Shown in pieces: positions 16,641-25,121 of a stretch of 64,000 bases of DNA. Source of the DNA: Qipengyuania citrea (GTDB lineage: Bacteria > Pseudomonadota > Alphaproteobacteria > Sphingomonadales > Sphingomonadaceae); NCBI RefSeq assembly GCF_009828015.1, contig NZ_WTYG01000002.1, positions 763,360-827,359 on the forward strand, in the 5' to 3' direction. The notes under the pieces were generated by a model. The model saw only the letters and a program-made list of their open reading frames with translations. It had not been told where the DNA came from and ran no database searches. Every line of letters starts with the position of its first letter. The first letter of the stretch is position 1. The position numbers were made by a program, and so were the translations under genes.

Positions 16641-18748
16641 TATGCGACCTCGTTGTTGTCTGCGGAATTGCTGCGCCTGATCAGCGAACTGGCCGCCTGT
16701 ATCGGCAGGCTGATCGTAAAGCGGGTGCCGAGCCCTTCACGCGATTCGACGTCGACCCTGCCGCCCATCGAACGGATCAGTTCGCGCGCTTCGAAGGCAC
16801 CGATCCCGAACCCGCCATTCTTCGAAGACACGAACGGCTTGAACAGGCTGTTGCGAATGAATTGCGGCGACATGCCATGGCCGTTGTCGATCACGGTGAC
16901 CTTGCCCGACATGCCGTCGCTATACACCTCGACCATCACCGAACTGTTGGTATCGCTGGCATCGATCGCGTTCTGGACCAGATGGACCAGCGCCTGGTCG
17001 AAGGCTTCGGGATTGCCTTCGACGGCGACCGGCTCGGACCGCAGGACGGCGACCGGGTGAAACTGGCTCAGCTGCTCAACCGTGCGCCGCGCAGCGACTG
17101 CCAGATCGAAGCGGCGGACCGCTTCAGACGTCCCCCCGCCATAGCGGCCCAGCCGGCTGAGCAGCGCGTTGAGCTTGTCGGCGCTGTTGCGCAGCGTGAC
17201 GAGCATGTCCTCGCGGAACTCTGGCTTGTCGGCGTGTTTCTCGGCATTGCGCAGCAGCAGCGACATCTGGCTGGAGAGGTTCTTGATGTCGTGCATGACG
17301 AAGGCCATGCGATGGTTGAATTCCTCGAACCGGCCCGCCTCGAGCAGGGCGGTCTGGCTGGCCTGTTCGGCCAGATAGCTGGCCAGCTGGCGTCCCACGA
17401 CCGCGAGGAGGTCGAAGTCTTCCCAGTCGAGCTTGCGCGCCACCAGCGGCCGCGCGAGGATGACGAGGCCGACGAGGCGGTCGAAATGCATCAGCGGGAC
17501 GGCCGCCCACGCCGATCGGTCGTGCCGCAGCCACTGCGGAATATGCGCCAGTTCGCCGTGATGGTCGATGCCCGCCCGCAGTTCGTCGAAATCGAGGATC
17601 AGCTCGCTGTCCTCGAGCAGTTTCGCCAGCGCCTCGGGGGCTGCCGTGGTGGGCAGGTTGCGTCCCGGCCAGCGCCAGTTGGCCGCGAGTTCGAGGTCCC
17701 CCTCGTCGCCCGGCACCAGCAGCAGGCCAGACGGGCTGTCGGTGATATCGGCCAGCGCTTTGACCGTACGCTCCTGCAGGGTGATGTTGTCGAACCCGGT
17801 GGTGCCGATCGTGTCGGTAAAGCGGATCCACTCGGTGCGGTAGTCGTACCGGTGCTTGAACAGGTGCTTGACCGCGGTGACCCGCAACCAGCCGCGCAGG
17901 CGGTCCGAAGGCAGCCAGATCAACGCCAGCGCACCCGCCGCGATGATCAGGCCCACCTGTGTCAGCCGGGCCAGATCGCCGCTGAGCATGTTGAGCCAGC
18001 GCGCGATGCCCAGCATCACTGCAAGATACCCCCCGATCAGCAGCAGCGAGAGGAAGCGGAAGGTGACCGCGCGCGACGGGCTGAAGGCGAGTTCGGAAGA
18101 ATTGCGCGTGAAGCCGATCGCGAAGGGTACGGCGAAGATGGCTGCCGCCAGTCCGCGCAGGACGGCCAGCTCGCCCGGCGGCGATCCCATGATGTAGGCG
18201 ATGGTGAAATAGTTGAGGTCGAACGCCCACAGCCCCGCCAGGGCAGCAACGCTCCATCGCAGGATCTCGCGCGAGGTCGCGGCGGCACCGGCATAGAGAT
18301 TGTGGAGCAGCACCAGCGCGCCGACCGCCACCATCACGCGGAACAGCGCCGCGGTATCGAATGTCAGCAGCGCAAGCTCGGGCGTGACCGCATAGCGCCG
18401 GGCGATGAGCAGCAAGAGGAATTGCATGACCTCGACCAGCACCAGCGCGACCACCACCGGTCGCACCAGCCGCAAGGTCTCGTCGCGGCCATCGTTGCTG
18501 AACAGGCGGAACAGGACGAACAACCACGCGAGATTGCGGGCGATCTCGGTGAGCTCGACAATCGGCCGGCCCGGCTCGAAGCTAGCCGCGGCGAAGCACC
18601 AGTTGGCAGTCAGCGCCACAGCGACGATCGCGGGTGTGCGGTCGCCACGCGCGGGATCGCCCTTGCGCCCGATCCAGATCGCCGCAAGCGCGCAGACGAT
18701 CGCCCCGATCGTGTAGGCGACATAGGACAGGCTGCCGACGAGACCCAT
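16640..18748 (-). CDS. prsK: PEP-CTERM-type sensor histidine kinase PrsK
   Basis: Membrane histidine kinase of 702 aa. The N-terminal third has about eight transmembrane helices. A GAF-like domain follows (around 320-460), then the dimerisation helix with FVMHDIKNLSSQMSLL (phospho-His), then the ATPase domain with NAIDAS (N box), DNGHGMS (G1) and GGFGIGAFEARELI (G2). This architecture and the HDIKNL box are typical of PrsK. The true start is ATG 18748, overlapping the stop of the upstream glycosyltransferase (ATGA); the open frame to 19117 is a read-through artefact. The signal is not known. It should phosphorylate PrsR encoded next. Confidence 0.93.
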   Translation of the reverse strand: MGLVGSLSYVAYTIGAIVCALAAIWIGRKGDPARGDRTPAIVAVALTANWCFAAASFEPGRPIVELTEIARNLAWLFVLFRLFSNDGRDETLRLVRPVVVALVLVEVMQFLLLLIARRYAVTPELALLTFDTAALFRVMVAVGALVLLHNLYAGAAATSREILRWSVAALAGLWAFDLNYFTIAYIMGSPPGELAVLRGLAAAIFAVPFAIGFTRNSSELAFSPSRAVTFRFLSLLLIGGYLAVMLGIARWLNMLSGDLARLTQVGLIIAAGALALIWLPSDRLRGWLRVTAVKHLFKHRYDYRTEWIRFTDTIGTTGFDNITLQERTVKALADITDSPSGLLLVPGDEGDLELAANWRWPGRNLPTTAAPEALAKLLEDSELILDFDELRAGIDHHGELAHIPQWLRHDRSAWAAVPLMHFDRLVGLVILARPLVARKLDWEDFDLLAVVGRQLASYLAEQASQTALLEAGRFEEFNHRMAFVMHDIKNLSSQMSLLLRNAEKHADKPEFREDMLVTLRNSADKLNALLSRLGRYGGGTSEAVRRFDLAVAARRTVEQLSQFHPVAVLRSEPVAVEGNPEAFDQALVHLVQNAIDASDTNSSVMVEVYSDGMSGKVTVIDNGHGMSPQFIRNSLFKPFVSSKNGGFGIGAFEARELIRSMGGRVDVESREGLGTRFTISLPIQAASSLIRRSNSADNNEVA

Positions 18749-20133
18749 CACCGCGCACCGTCCGGCCAGAGGATGACCCGCGCGGTCTGCAACAGGATCA
18801 AAAGGTCGAGAAACGGCGTGTAATTCTTGGCGTAATAGAGATCGTATTCGAGCTTGTGGCGCGCGTCTTCGGTGTTGGCGCCATAGGGGTAGTTGATCTG
18901 CGCCCAGCCGGTGATGCCCGGCTTCACCACATGGCGCTCCGCATAATAGGGCAGCGCCTTTTCCAGTTCGGAGACGAAGGCGGGCACTTCGGGACGCGGG
19001 CCGACGAAACTCATCTCGCCCTTGAGCACGCTCCAGGCCTGCGGCAGTTCGTCGATGCGCACGGTCCGGATCACCCGTCCGACCCGCGTCACCCGCGGAT
19101 CGCCCTTCTCCGCCCACTGCGCCCCGTTCGCCTCGGCATCGAAGCGCATCGAGCGCAGCTTTATCAGCGTGAAGGTCTGGCCGTAGAGGCCGACGCGCTT
19201 CTGGCGGAAGAATGCCGGGCCGCCGGTTTCCAGCTTCACCAGCACCGCAAAGATACCGATCAGCGGCAGACCGACGATCAGCAGCAGCAGGCTGGCAACG
19301 ATATCGAACGTCCGCTTGCCGATGCTCGACAAGCGCCGGCCGGCGGAAAACCCGTCGGAGAAAATCAGCCAGCTGGGGTTGAGCGTGTCGAGATCCACCC
19401 GTCCCAGCTCACGTTCGAGAAAGCTGGAGAAGTCGTTGACGTGGACGCCCTGCGTCTTGACGCGCAGCAGGTCTTTCAGCGGAAGCGAATTGCGCCGTTC
19501 CTGCAGCGCGAGCACGACCTCGGTCGCACCGACGCGGTCGGCGAACCGGCCGAGATCGGAAATCGATTCGCGCTGCACGGCGGTGGCGATCAGCGGCGCG
19601 GTTTCCCCCATCGCGACGAAGGCACCGATCCTGAAGCCGCTTTCGGGCCTGTGCGACAGGCGCTCGAGCCGCCTGGCGCGTTCGCCTGCACCCAGCACCA
19701 GCACCGTCCGCCGGAACGCCTCGGCGCCCAGCATCCGGCTTGCGAGGATCCGGTTCGCCACGAGCACGAGGATGGCGATCCCCATCGCGTACAGCAGGAC
19801 CGAGCGCCACAGCGCCGAACCGGGGAGGACGAAATTGACCAGCGATATGGTGAGCACGCCCAGGCTGACCGCCACCAGCAACCGGGCAGTCGCGAAGCGG
19901 ATCGAGCGCAGCGCCTCGGGGCCATAGGAGCCCACGGCGATCATCCCCAGCCAGATGACTCCGGCGAAAACCCCGATTTCGACCGCGCGATCGGAAACTT
20001 CCCCGACGCCCGTGCCGATCTGCATCACGCGCAGCCGCCACGCGGCTTCGCCTGCCAGCAGCAGCAACATGAAGTCGATCAGGGAAAGCAGCACCACATT
20101 GTAGGAAATGTAATGCTTGAACAGGCGGATCAT
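18748..20133 (-). CDS. Polyprenyl glycosylphosphotransferase (EpsB/WbaP-type) for exopolysaccharide
   Basis: Initiating sugar-phosphate transferase of 461 aa that loads the first sugar onto undecaprenyl phosphate. The N-terminal part has four to five transmembrane helices and a CoA-binding/Rossmann-like segment (TVLVLGAGERARRLERL). The C-terminal catalytic domain starts near residue 270 with KRTFDIVASLLLLIVGLPLI and continues with KLRSMRFDAE, RIDELPQAWSVLKGEMSFVG and GPRPEVP, then PGITGWAQINYPYG. It is first in the prs operon and overlaps prsK by 4 bp. Linkage to PrsK/PrsR points to the PEP-CTERM-associated exopolysaccharide. No exosortase is in this window. Confidence 0.93.
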   Translation of the reverse strand: MIRLFKHYISYNVVLLSLIDFMLLLLAGEAAWRLRVMQIGTGVGEVSDRAVEIGVFAGVIWLGMIAVGSYGPEALRSIRFATARLLVAVSLGVLTISLVNFVLPGSALWRSVLLYAMGIAILVLVANRILASRMLGAEAFRRTVLVLGAGERARRLERLSHRPESGFRIGAFVAMGETAPLIATAVQRESISDLGRFADRVGATEVVLALQERRNSLPLKDLLRVKTQGVHVNDFSSFLERELGRVDLDTLNPSWLIFSDGFSAGRRLSSIGKRTFDIVASLLLLIVGLPLIGIFAVLVKLETGGPAFFRQKRVGLYGQTFTLIKLRSMRFDAEANGAQWAEKGDPRVTRVGRVIRTVRIDELPQAWSVLKGEMSFVGPRPEVPAFVSELEKALPYYAERHVVKPGITGWAQINYPYGANTEDARHKLEYDLYYAKNYTPFLDLLILLQTARVILWPDGAR

Positions 20134-20196
20134 CCGAACCGGCTCACCAATGGTTAGTGTCGGGATGCTTGACTAGCAGACAGGAATGAACCGTCG

Positions 20197-20207
20197 GTAA
20201 ACTTTAC
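20197..20207. promoter_or_regulatory. Small palindrome upstream of the exopolysaccharide operon
   Basis: GTAAA-C-TTTAC, perfect 5-bp arms around one base, 64 bp before the glycosyltransferase start. It contains ACTTTACA, also present in the aceA regulatory region 1.4 kb away. It could be a PrsR-type or ScfR-type operator. I could not find a convincing -24/-12 sigma-54 promoter beside it, so the assignment is open. Confidence 0.4.
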
Positions 20208-20249
20208 ACATCACGCCTGTAAGCGATCCGATCAGGACTGTGCGCGCGG

Positions 20250-21632
20250 CTAGGCCACTTCGAATTCGAACGGGGTCACGCCGCGCCGCGTGCGGTCGAA
20301 GGCCAGCTTGCGGCCCAGCGGCGGCAAGGACCGCTGGCTGCATCCCTCGCGGTGGCAGCGCGCGCAGCCGGGCCCGATCGGCTGCGCATCGTCAGTGCGC
20401 AGCGATACGCCGCGCGCATGCGCCAGATCGGTCGCCAGCACCGCCTCGATCCCCAGCGCGACGACGAATTGCGCTTCGCCCGGCGCACCGCTGCCCTCCA
20501 CCGTGCGGGCCATCGTCAGCCAGCCACCTTCGCGGTCTGCGGCATTGTCGGGGGTGACGAACTGGACTTGCAACTCCCCTGCGCGGTCGAACGCGCGGTG
20601 CGCGTGCCACAGCGGGCAGCTGCTGGCGGAATCGACGAAACGCGCGGTGCTGGCACCGGTAATCGTCTTGGAAAACTGGCCGGCCCGGTCGAGCCGGATC
20701 ATGAAGAAGGGCAGCCCGCGCTGGCCCACCCGCTGGAGCGTGGTCAGCCGGTGGGCAAGCTGTTCGAAGCTGACCGCGAAACGCCGTTCGAGAACCGGCA
20801 GATCGTAGCCGGTGGCCTCGCAGGCGCGCAGGAACCGGCCATAGGGCATGATCAGCGCTGCCGCGACATAGCCGGTGAGATGCCGTTCGAACAGCGCCCG
20901 GGCCGCCTCGTCATCGAACCGCGCGCCGCGCGCGACCGCTTCGATGACGTCGGCGAATTCGAGCTGCGCGATCTGCAGCGCCAGCTGGAAATTGCGCGAA
21001 GGCATGCTGAGCATTTCGGACAGCTGGATCTGCCGGGCATGCAGGTCGAGCCGGCGCAGGCTGCCGGGCAGGATGTCGCGCGGCAAGATCCGTACGGACA
21101 GCTGGTGGCGTTCGCGCAGGCGTTCGGTCAGGGCGATCCCGATGTCCCCCCGCGACAGGCGCATCTCGTCCGCCAGCTCCTCCGCGGCGTTGTCCAGATC
21201 GGCAAAATGGTTGCGCCAGCGCTCGATTTCGCGGCGCGAGGCGGACAGCGGATCGTCAGCCTCTAGCCCCGCCGGTCCCGCCTTGTCGTAAAGCCGCGCG
21301 AATGCGGAAGCGAGCTGCGGGGACGCGGCGAGAAATTCCTGCACTTCATCGCGGTCGATCCCGAGATCGGCAAACCGCTCGTCGGCGAACCGGCGGATGA
21401 GGCCCTCGACGCCTCCGATAGCCTCGTCGCCGCGGAGCGAGCGGGGATCGAAATCGAACTGCGAGACCAACTGCATCATCACCCGCGCGCTGACGGGGCG
21501 CTGGTTGCGCTCGATCAGGTTTAGGTAGCTGGGCGAGATATCGAGCCGTTTGGCGGCGGCCGCCTGCGTCAGGCCCTCGCGCTTACGAAGCCGCCGGATT
21601 GCCGGGCCGGCGAAAAGCGATTCCTCGGTCAC
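20250..21632 (-). CDS. XRE-family short-chain-acyl regulator (ScfR/RamB-like)
   Basis: Transcription regulator of 460 aa. Residues 8-65 form an XRE helix-turn-helix (GLTQAAAAKRLDISPSYLNL). The middle resembles the IrrE/ImmA peptidase-fold domain (LSMPSRNFQLALQIAQLEF), and the C-terminal third is the cysteine-containing DUF2083-like domain (ASSCPLWHAHRAF, GPGCARCHREGCSQRS). Relatives such as RamB and ScfR sense acyl-CoA or short-chain-fatty-acid status and control glyoxylate-cycle and propionate genes. The start is GTG 21632. It is divergent from aceA with 141 bp between, which strongly suggests it regulates aceA and itself. Confidence 0.88.
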   Translation of the reverse strand: MTEESLFAGPAIRRLRKREGLTQAAAAKRLDISPSYLNLIERNQRPVSARVMMQLVSQFDFDPRSLRGDEAIGGVEGLIRRFADERFADLGIDRDEVQEFLAASPQLASAFARLYDKAGPAGLEADDPLSASRREIERWRNHFADLDNAAEELADEMRLSRGDIGIALTERLRERHQLSVRILPRDILPGSLRRLDLHARQIQLSEMLSMPSRNFQLALQIAQLEFADVIEAVARGARFDDEAARALFERHLTGYVAAALIMPYGRFLRACEATGYDLPVLERRFAVSFEQLAHRLTTLQRVGQRGLPFFMIRLDRAGQFSKTITGASTARFVDSASSCPLWHAHRAFDRAGELQVQFVTPDNAADREGGWLTMARTVEGSGAPGEAQFVVALGIEAVLATDLAHARGVSLRTDDAQPIGPGCARCHREGCSQRSLPPLGRKLAFDRTRRGVTPFEFEVA

Positions 21633-21643
21633 GGTGTCACTTT

Positions 21644-21707
21644 CTTTACAACTTTACAGGCCCATTAGCGGCGCGGGGGCGCGATATACAAGATAATTTG
21701 TAAATTT
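21644..21707. promoter_or_regulatory. Candidate operator cluster between the ScfR-like gene and aceA
   Basis: Tandem CTTTACAA-CTTTACAG (21644-21659) lies 11 bp from the regulator's GTG, and TTGTAAA (21698-21704, within AATTTGTAAATTT) lies nearer aceA. TTTACAA is therefore present on both strands in an otherwise GC-rich stretch. The layout suits autorepression plus aceA control. This is inferred from position and repetition only. Confidence 0.5.
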
Positions 21708-21773
21708 CCCTGTCATCAGTCGGGCTATCGGGCCATCAGGGTCTCCGAAATCAGACCAATAAGGAGTTCCCCC

Positions 21774-23372
21774 GTGAGCTATTCGGACCGGATCGAAGAA
21801 ATGAACCAGACCATCGCCGCCAATGGCGCGCCCTGGGGCGCCATCGATGGCGAAAGCGCCGCGCGCATGGTCGTCCAGAACCGCTTCCGCACGGGTCTCG
21901 ACATTGCCCGTTACACCGCGAAGATCATGCGCGAAGACATGGAGGCCTACGACCGCGACCCCGCCAACTACACCCAGTCGCTCGGTACGTGGCACGGCTT
22001 CATCGCGCAGCAGAAGATGATCTCGATCAAGAAGCATTTCGGCAACACCAAGCGCCGCTACCTCTATCTCTCGGGCTGGATGGTCGCCGCGCTGCGCAGC
22101 GAATTCGGCCCGCTGCCCGACCAGTCGATGCATGAAAAGACCTCGGTCCCCAATCTGATCGGGGAACTCTACACCTTCCTCAAGCAGGCCGATGCCCGCG
22201 AACTGGGCATGATGTTCCGCGATCTCGACGCGGCCCGCGATGCCGGCGACCAGGTGGAAGCACAGCGCCTGCAGAAGGCCATCGACGACCACGAGACGCA
22301 CGTCGTGCCGATCATCGCCGATATCGACGCCGGTTTTGGCAATGCCGAGGCGACCTACCTGCTCGCCAAGAAGATGATCGAAGCCGGTGCCTGCGCGCTC
22401 CAGATCGAGAACCAGGTGTCGGACGAAAAGCAGTGCGGTCACCAGGACGGCAAGGTCACCGTGCCGCATGAGGAATTCCACCAGAAGATTCGCGCGATCC
22501 GCTATGCCTTCCTCGAACTGGGCGTTCCCGAAGGCATCATCGTCGCCCGCACCGACAGCCTCGGCGCCGGGCTGACCAAGTCGATCGCCTATTCGAAGGA
22601 ACCCGGCGACCTCGGCGACCAGTACAACAGCTTCCTCGATTGCGACGAAGTCGATGCCGCCGACATCAAGAACGGCCAGGTCTTCATCAGCCGCGACGGC
22701 AAGCTGCTGGCGCCCAAGCGCCTGCCCAGCAACCTGTACCAGTTCCGTCCCGGAACCGGCGAAGACCGCTGCGTGCTCGACTGCATCACCGCGCTGGAAG
22801 CAGGGGCCGACCTGCTGTGGATCGAAACCGAGAAGCCGCATGTCGAGCAGATCGCCGGCATGGTCGACCGGGTCCGCGAAGTCGTCCCCAACGCCAAGCT
22901 GGTGTACAACAACTCGCCCAGCTTCAACTGGACGCTCAACTTCCGCCAGCAGGTCTATGATGCCTGGGCCGAAGCGGGCAAGGACGTCTCCGCCTATGAC
23001 CGCGACCGGCTGATGAGCGTCGATTACGACGGCACCGACCTTGCCGCCGAAGCCGACGAGAAGATCCGCACCTTCCAGGCCGATGGTTCGAAGCGCGCCG
23101 GCATCTTCCATCACCTGATCACGCTGCCGACCTACCACACGGCTGCGCTGAGCACCGACAACCTCGCCAAAGAATATTTCGGGGAACAGGCGATGCTCGG
23201 CTACGTCAAGAACGTGCAGCGCGAAGAAATCCGTCAGGGTATCGCTTGCGTGAAGCACCAGAACATGGCTGGTTCGGACGTCGGCGACGATCACAAGGAA
23301 TACTTCGCCGGTGAAGCGGCCCTCAAGGCCGGCGGCAAGGACAACACGATGAACCAGTTCGCAGCCGCCTAA
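21774..23372 (+). CDS. aceA: Isocitrate lyase
   Basis: Glyoxylate-shunt enzyme (532 aa) that splits isocitrate into glyoxylate and succinate and lets the cell grow on acetate or fatty acids. The signature loop reads SDEKQCGHQDGKV with catalytic Cys221. The KQCGH form and the length near 530 aa place it in the longer Pseudomonas-type subfamily rather than the 430-aa KKCGH type. Metal and substrate segments include VPIIADIDAGFGNAEATYLL and IIVARTDSLGAG. The GTG start at 21774 follows a good AAGGAG ribosome site. No malate synthase is seen here. It is followed at 11 bp by a small gene. Confidence 0.96.
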   Translation: MSYSDRIEEMNQTIAANGAPWGAIDGESAARMVVQNRFRTGLDIARYTAKIMREDMEAYDRDPANYTQSLGTWHGFIAQQKMISIKKHFGNTKRRYLYLSGWMVAALRSEFGPLPDQSMHEKTSVPNLIGELYTFLKQADARELGMMFRDLDAARDAGDQVEAQRLQKAIDDHETHVVPIIADIDAGFGNAEATYLLAKKMIEAGACALQIENQVSDEKQCGHQDGKVTVPHEEFHQKIRAIRYAFLELGVPEGIIVARTDSLGAGLTKSIAYSKEPGDLGDQYNSFLDCDEVDAADIKNGQVFISRDGKLLAPKRLPSNLYQFRPGTGEDRCVLDCITALEAGADLLWIETEKPHVEQIAGMVDRVREVVPNAKLVYNNSPSFNWTLNFRQQVYDAWAEAGKDVSAYDRDRLMSVDYDGTDLAAEADEKIRTFQADGSKRAGIFHHLITLPTYHTAALSTDNLAKEYFGEQAMLGYVKNVQREEIRQGIACVKHQNMAGSDVGDDHKEYFAGEAALKAGGKDNTMNQFAAA

Positions 23373-23383
23373 GGAGAGGAAGG

Positions 23384-23575
23384 ATGACGACTATGGCAGA
23401 CGACACTCCGAAGACCGAACCGGGCCGCGCCCGGGCGCTCTTCTCGACGGCGGACTTCCGCCTCCTGCGGACGGCGCTGACGCATTACGCCCGCGCCACC
23501 GACGACCGCGAGGAGCTGGCCCGGATCAACGCCCTGCACCACCGCCTCGGGACCTACGTCCCCGCGGAAGACTAG
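23384..23575 (+). CDS. Small conserved-looking protein downstream of aceA
   Basis: Protein of 63 aa, charged and probably mostly helical (FSTADFRLLRTALTHYARAT, EELARINALHHRLG). No transmembrane segment or known domain. The ATG at 23384 has an excellent AAGGAGAGGAAGG site; a second in-frame ATG is at 23393. It lies 11 bp after aceA and before the shared terminator, so it is very likely cotranscribed with aceA. Function unknown. A role linked to isocitrate lyase is only a guess from position. Confidence 0.7.
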   Translation: MTTMADDTPKTEPGRARALFSTADFRLLRTALTHYARATDDREELARINALHHRLGTYVPAED

Positions 23576-23609
23576 ACCCGATCAACAGTTCTCCTGGGGA
23601 GGAGAATAC

Positions 23610-23653
23610 GGCCGTCGGAGCGACCCCAAACGCTCCGGCGGCCACACTTTTAT
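23610..23653. terminator. Terminator between aceA operon and amidohydrolase gene
   Basis: A 13-bp stem, GGCCGTCGGAGCG against CGCTCCGGCGGCC (one G-U pair), with an 8-nt loop, followed by ACACTTTTAT. It lies between convergent genes and terminates the aceA unit. Confidence 0.8.
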
Positions 23654-23659
23654 CGGGCG

Positions 23660-24994
23660 TCAGCTTCCCTCGTTCGGCATCAGCCTGATCGCCGCCGATG
23701 CGAGAGCCTCGGCACCGGTCGCAATCACCTTCTCCGCATCGGGCGCCCAGAAGGGCGAATGCAGCGAAGGCAGCGGCGTGCCGTCCTCTTCGAGCCGGTC
23801 GAGCAGCGGTTGCGGCGTACCGCTGATCCAGAAGATCATCGATTTGACGTCCTCTGGCGCGGCCCGGCGGAACTGGCTGAAATCCTCGCCGCCCATGACC
23901 GCCGGCCATTCCATGACCCGCTCATCGCCGAACCGCTGCCGGAAACCCGCCGCGATGCTCTCGCTGAAATCGGGATCGTTGAAGGTCGACGGCGTATAGG
24001 GGTCCTCGACGGTGATTTCGGGCATCAGGGTCTCGGGCAGTCCGGCCGTGATCGCCTCGCCGCGCGCCACCCGCCGGATCCCGTCGAGCAGTAGCTGGCG
24101 GCTCTCGTCCGAATAGCTGCGCACCGTCAGCTGCAATTTCGCTTCGTCGCTGATGATGTTGTGCTTGGCCCCGGCATGGAAGCTGCCCACGGTGATCACG
24201 GCGGGATCGAGCGGCGAGGAACTGCGGCTGACCACCGTCTGCAGCTTCATCACTATCGCGCTGGCCAGCACCACCGGATCGACCGTGGTGTGCGGATAGG
24301 CACCGTGCCCGCCGATGCCCTTCACCGTGATGTCGACGCTGTCGACATTGGCCAGTGCATAGCCGGGCGTGTAGCCGATGGTCCCCGCCGGGGCGGGCGC
24401 GGCGGCATCGTGGAATGCCAGCGCGTAATCGGGCTTGGGGAACTTGGTATAAAGCCCGTCATCGAGCATCGCGAGCGCGCCGAGGCCGATCTCCTCCGCC
24501 GGTTGCAGCACCATCACCAGCGTGCCCTGCCACTGGTCCTTGTGATCGACCAGCAGGCGCGCGGCACCGATGAAGCCCGCCATGTGTGTGTCGTGGCCGC
24601 AGGCATGCATCACGCCGGTGGTCACGCCGCTGGCGGGCGTGGCAGTCTGCGTCGAGGCATAGGGCAGCCCGGTCTGCTCGACCACCGGGAGGCCGTCCAT
24701 GTCGGCGCGCAGGAGGACGGTCGGCCCATCGCCATTGCGCATCACCGAGACCACGCCCGTGCGTCCGACACCCTCGGTCACTTCGAAACCCAGCGCGCGC
24801 ATCCGCGCGGCCAGCTTGGCCGCGGTCTCGTGCTCCTCGAAGCTGAGTTCGGGGTTCGCATGCAGGTCGCGATAGAGTTCCATCAGCTCGGGCATATCGG
24901 CCGCCAGCGTCTCGCGCAGGTCGTTCGCCTGGGCTGGCGCTGCGGTGGCCACGGCCAGCGCCGCCAGCGCGGTAGAAGTGAATTTGGAAACCAT
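23660..24994 (-). CDS. Exported M20 family amidohydrolase
   Basis: Zinc amidohydrolase of 444 aa in the hippurate/IAA-amino-acid hydrolase group of M20D peptidases. A signal peptide is clear (MVSKFTSTALAALAV followed by Ala-rich cleavage near residue 23), so it acts in the periplasm or outside. Metal-binding and catalytic segments are LLRADMDGLPVVE, MHACGHDTHMAGFI, QPAEEIGLGAL and VMGGEDFSQF. The physiological substrate (an N-acyl amino acid) is unknown. It stands alone, convergent with the aceA unit. Confidence 0.9.
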   Translation of the reverse strand: MVSKFTSTALAALAVATAAPAQANDLRETLAADMPELMELYRDLHANPELSFEEHETAAKLAARMRALGFEVTEGVGRTGVVSVMRNGDGPTVLLRADMDGLPVVEQTGLPYASTQTATPASGVTTGVMHACGHDTHMAGFIGAARLLVDHKDQWQGTLVMVLQPAEEIGLGALAMLDDGLYTKFPKPDYALAFHDAAAPAPAGTIGYTPGYALANVDSVDITVKGIGGHGAYPHTTVDPVVLASAIVMKLQTVVSRSSSPLDPAVITVGSFHAGAKHNIISDEAKLQLTVRSYSDESRQLLLDGIRRVARGEAITAGLPETLMPEITVEDPYTPSTFNDPDFSESIAAGFRQRFGDERVMEWPAVMGGEDFSQFRRAAPEDVKSMIFWISGTPQPLLDRLEEDGTPLPSLHSPFWAPDAEKVIATGAEALASAAIRLMPNEGS

Positions 24995-25121
24995 CTCGGC
25001 TCTCCCTATTGGATGGAACAGTTGGAACGCGGGCCCGCGGCAGAAAACGCGCGTTGCCGGACCCGCGAAACTTGCGGCTGCCTTGTGTCACGGAGCGGCG
25101 CGGCAGGAAAGACGCCGGCGA

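Noticed and set aside
20134-20249. Sigma-54 promoter for the exopolysaccharide operon
   Set aside because: No TGGCAC-N5-TTGC-like pair on the minus strand; only the GTAAACTTTAC palindrome is clear.
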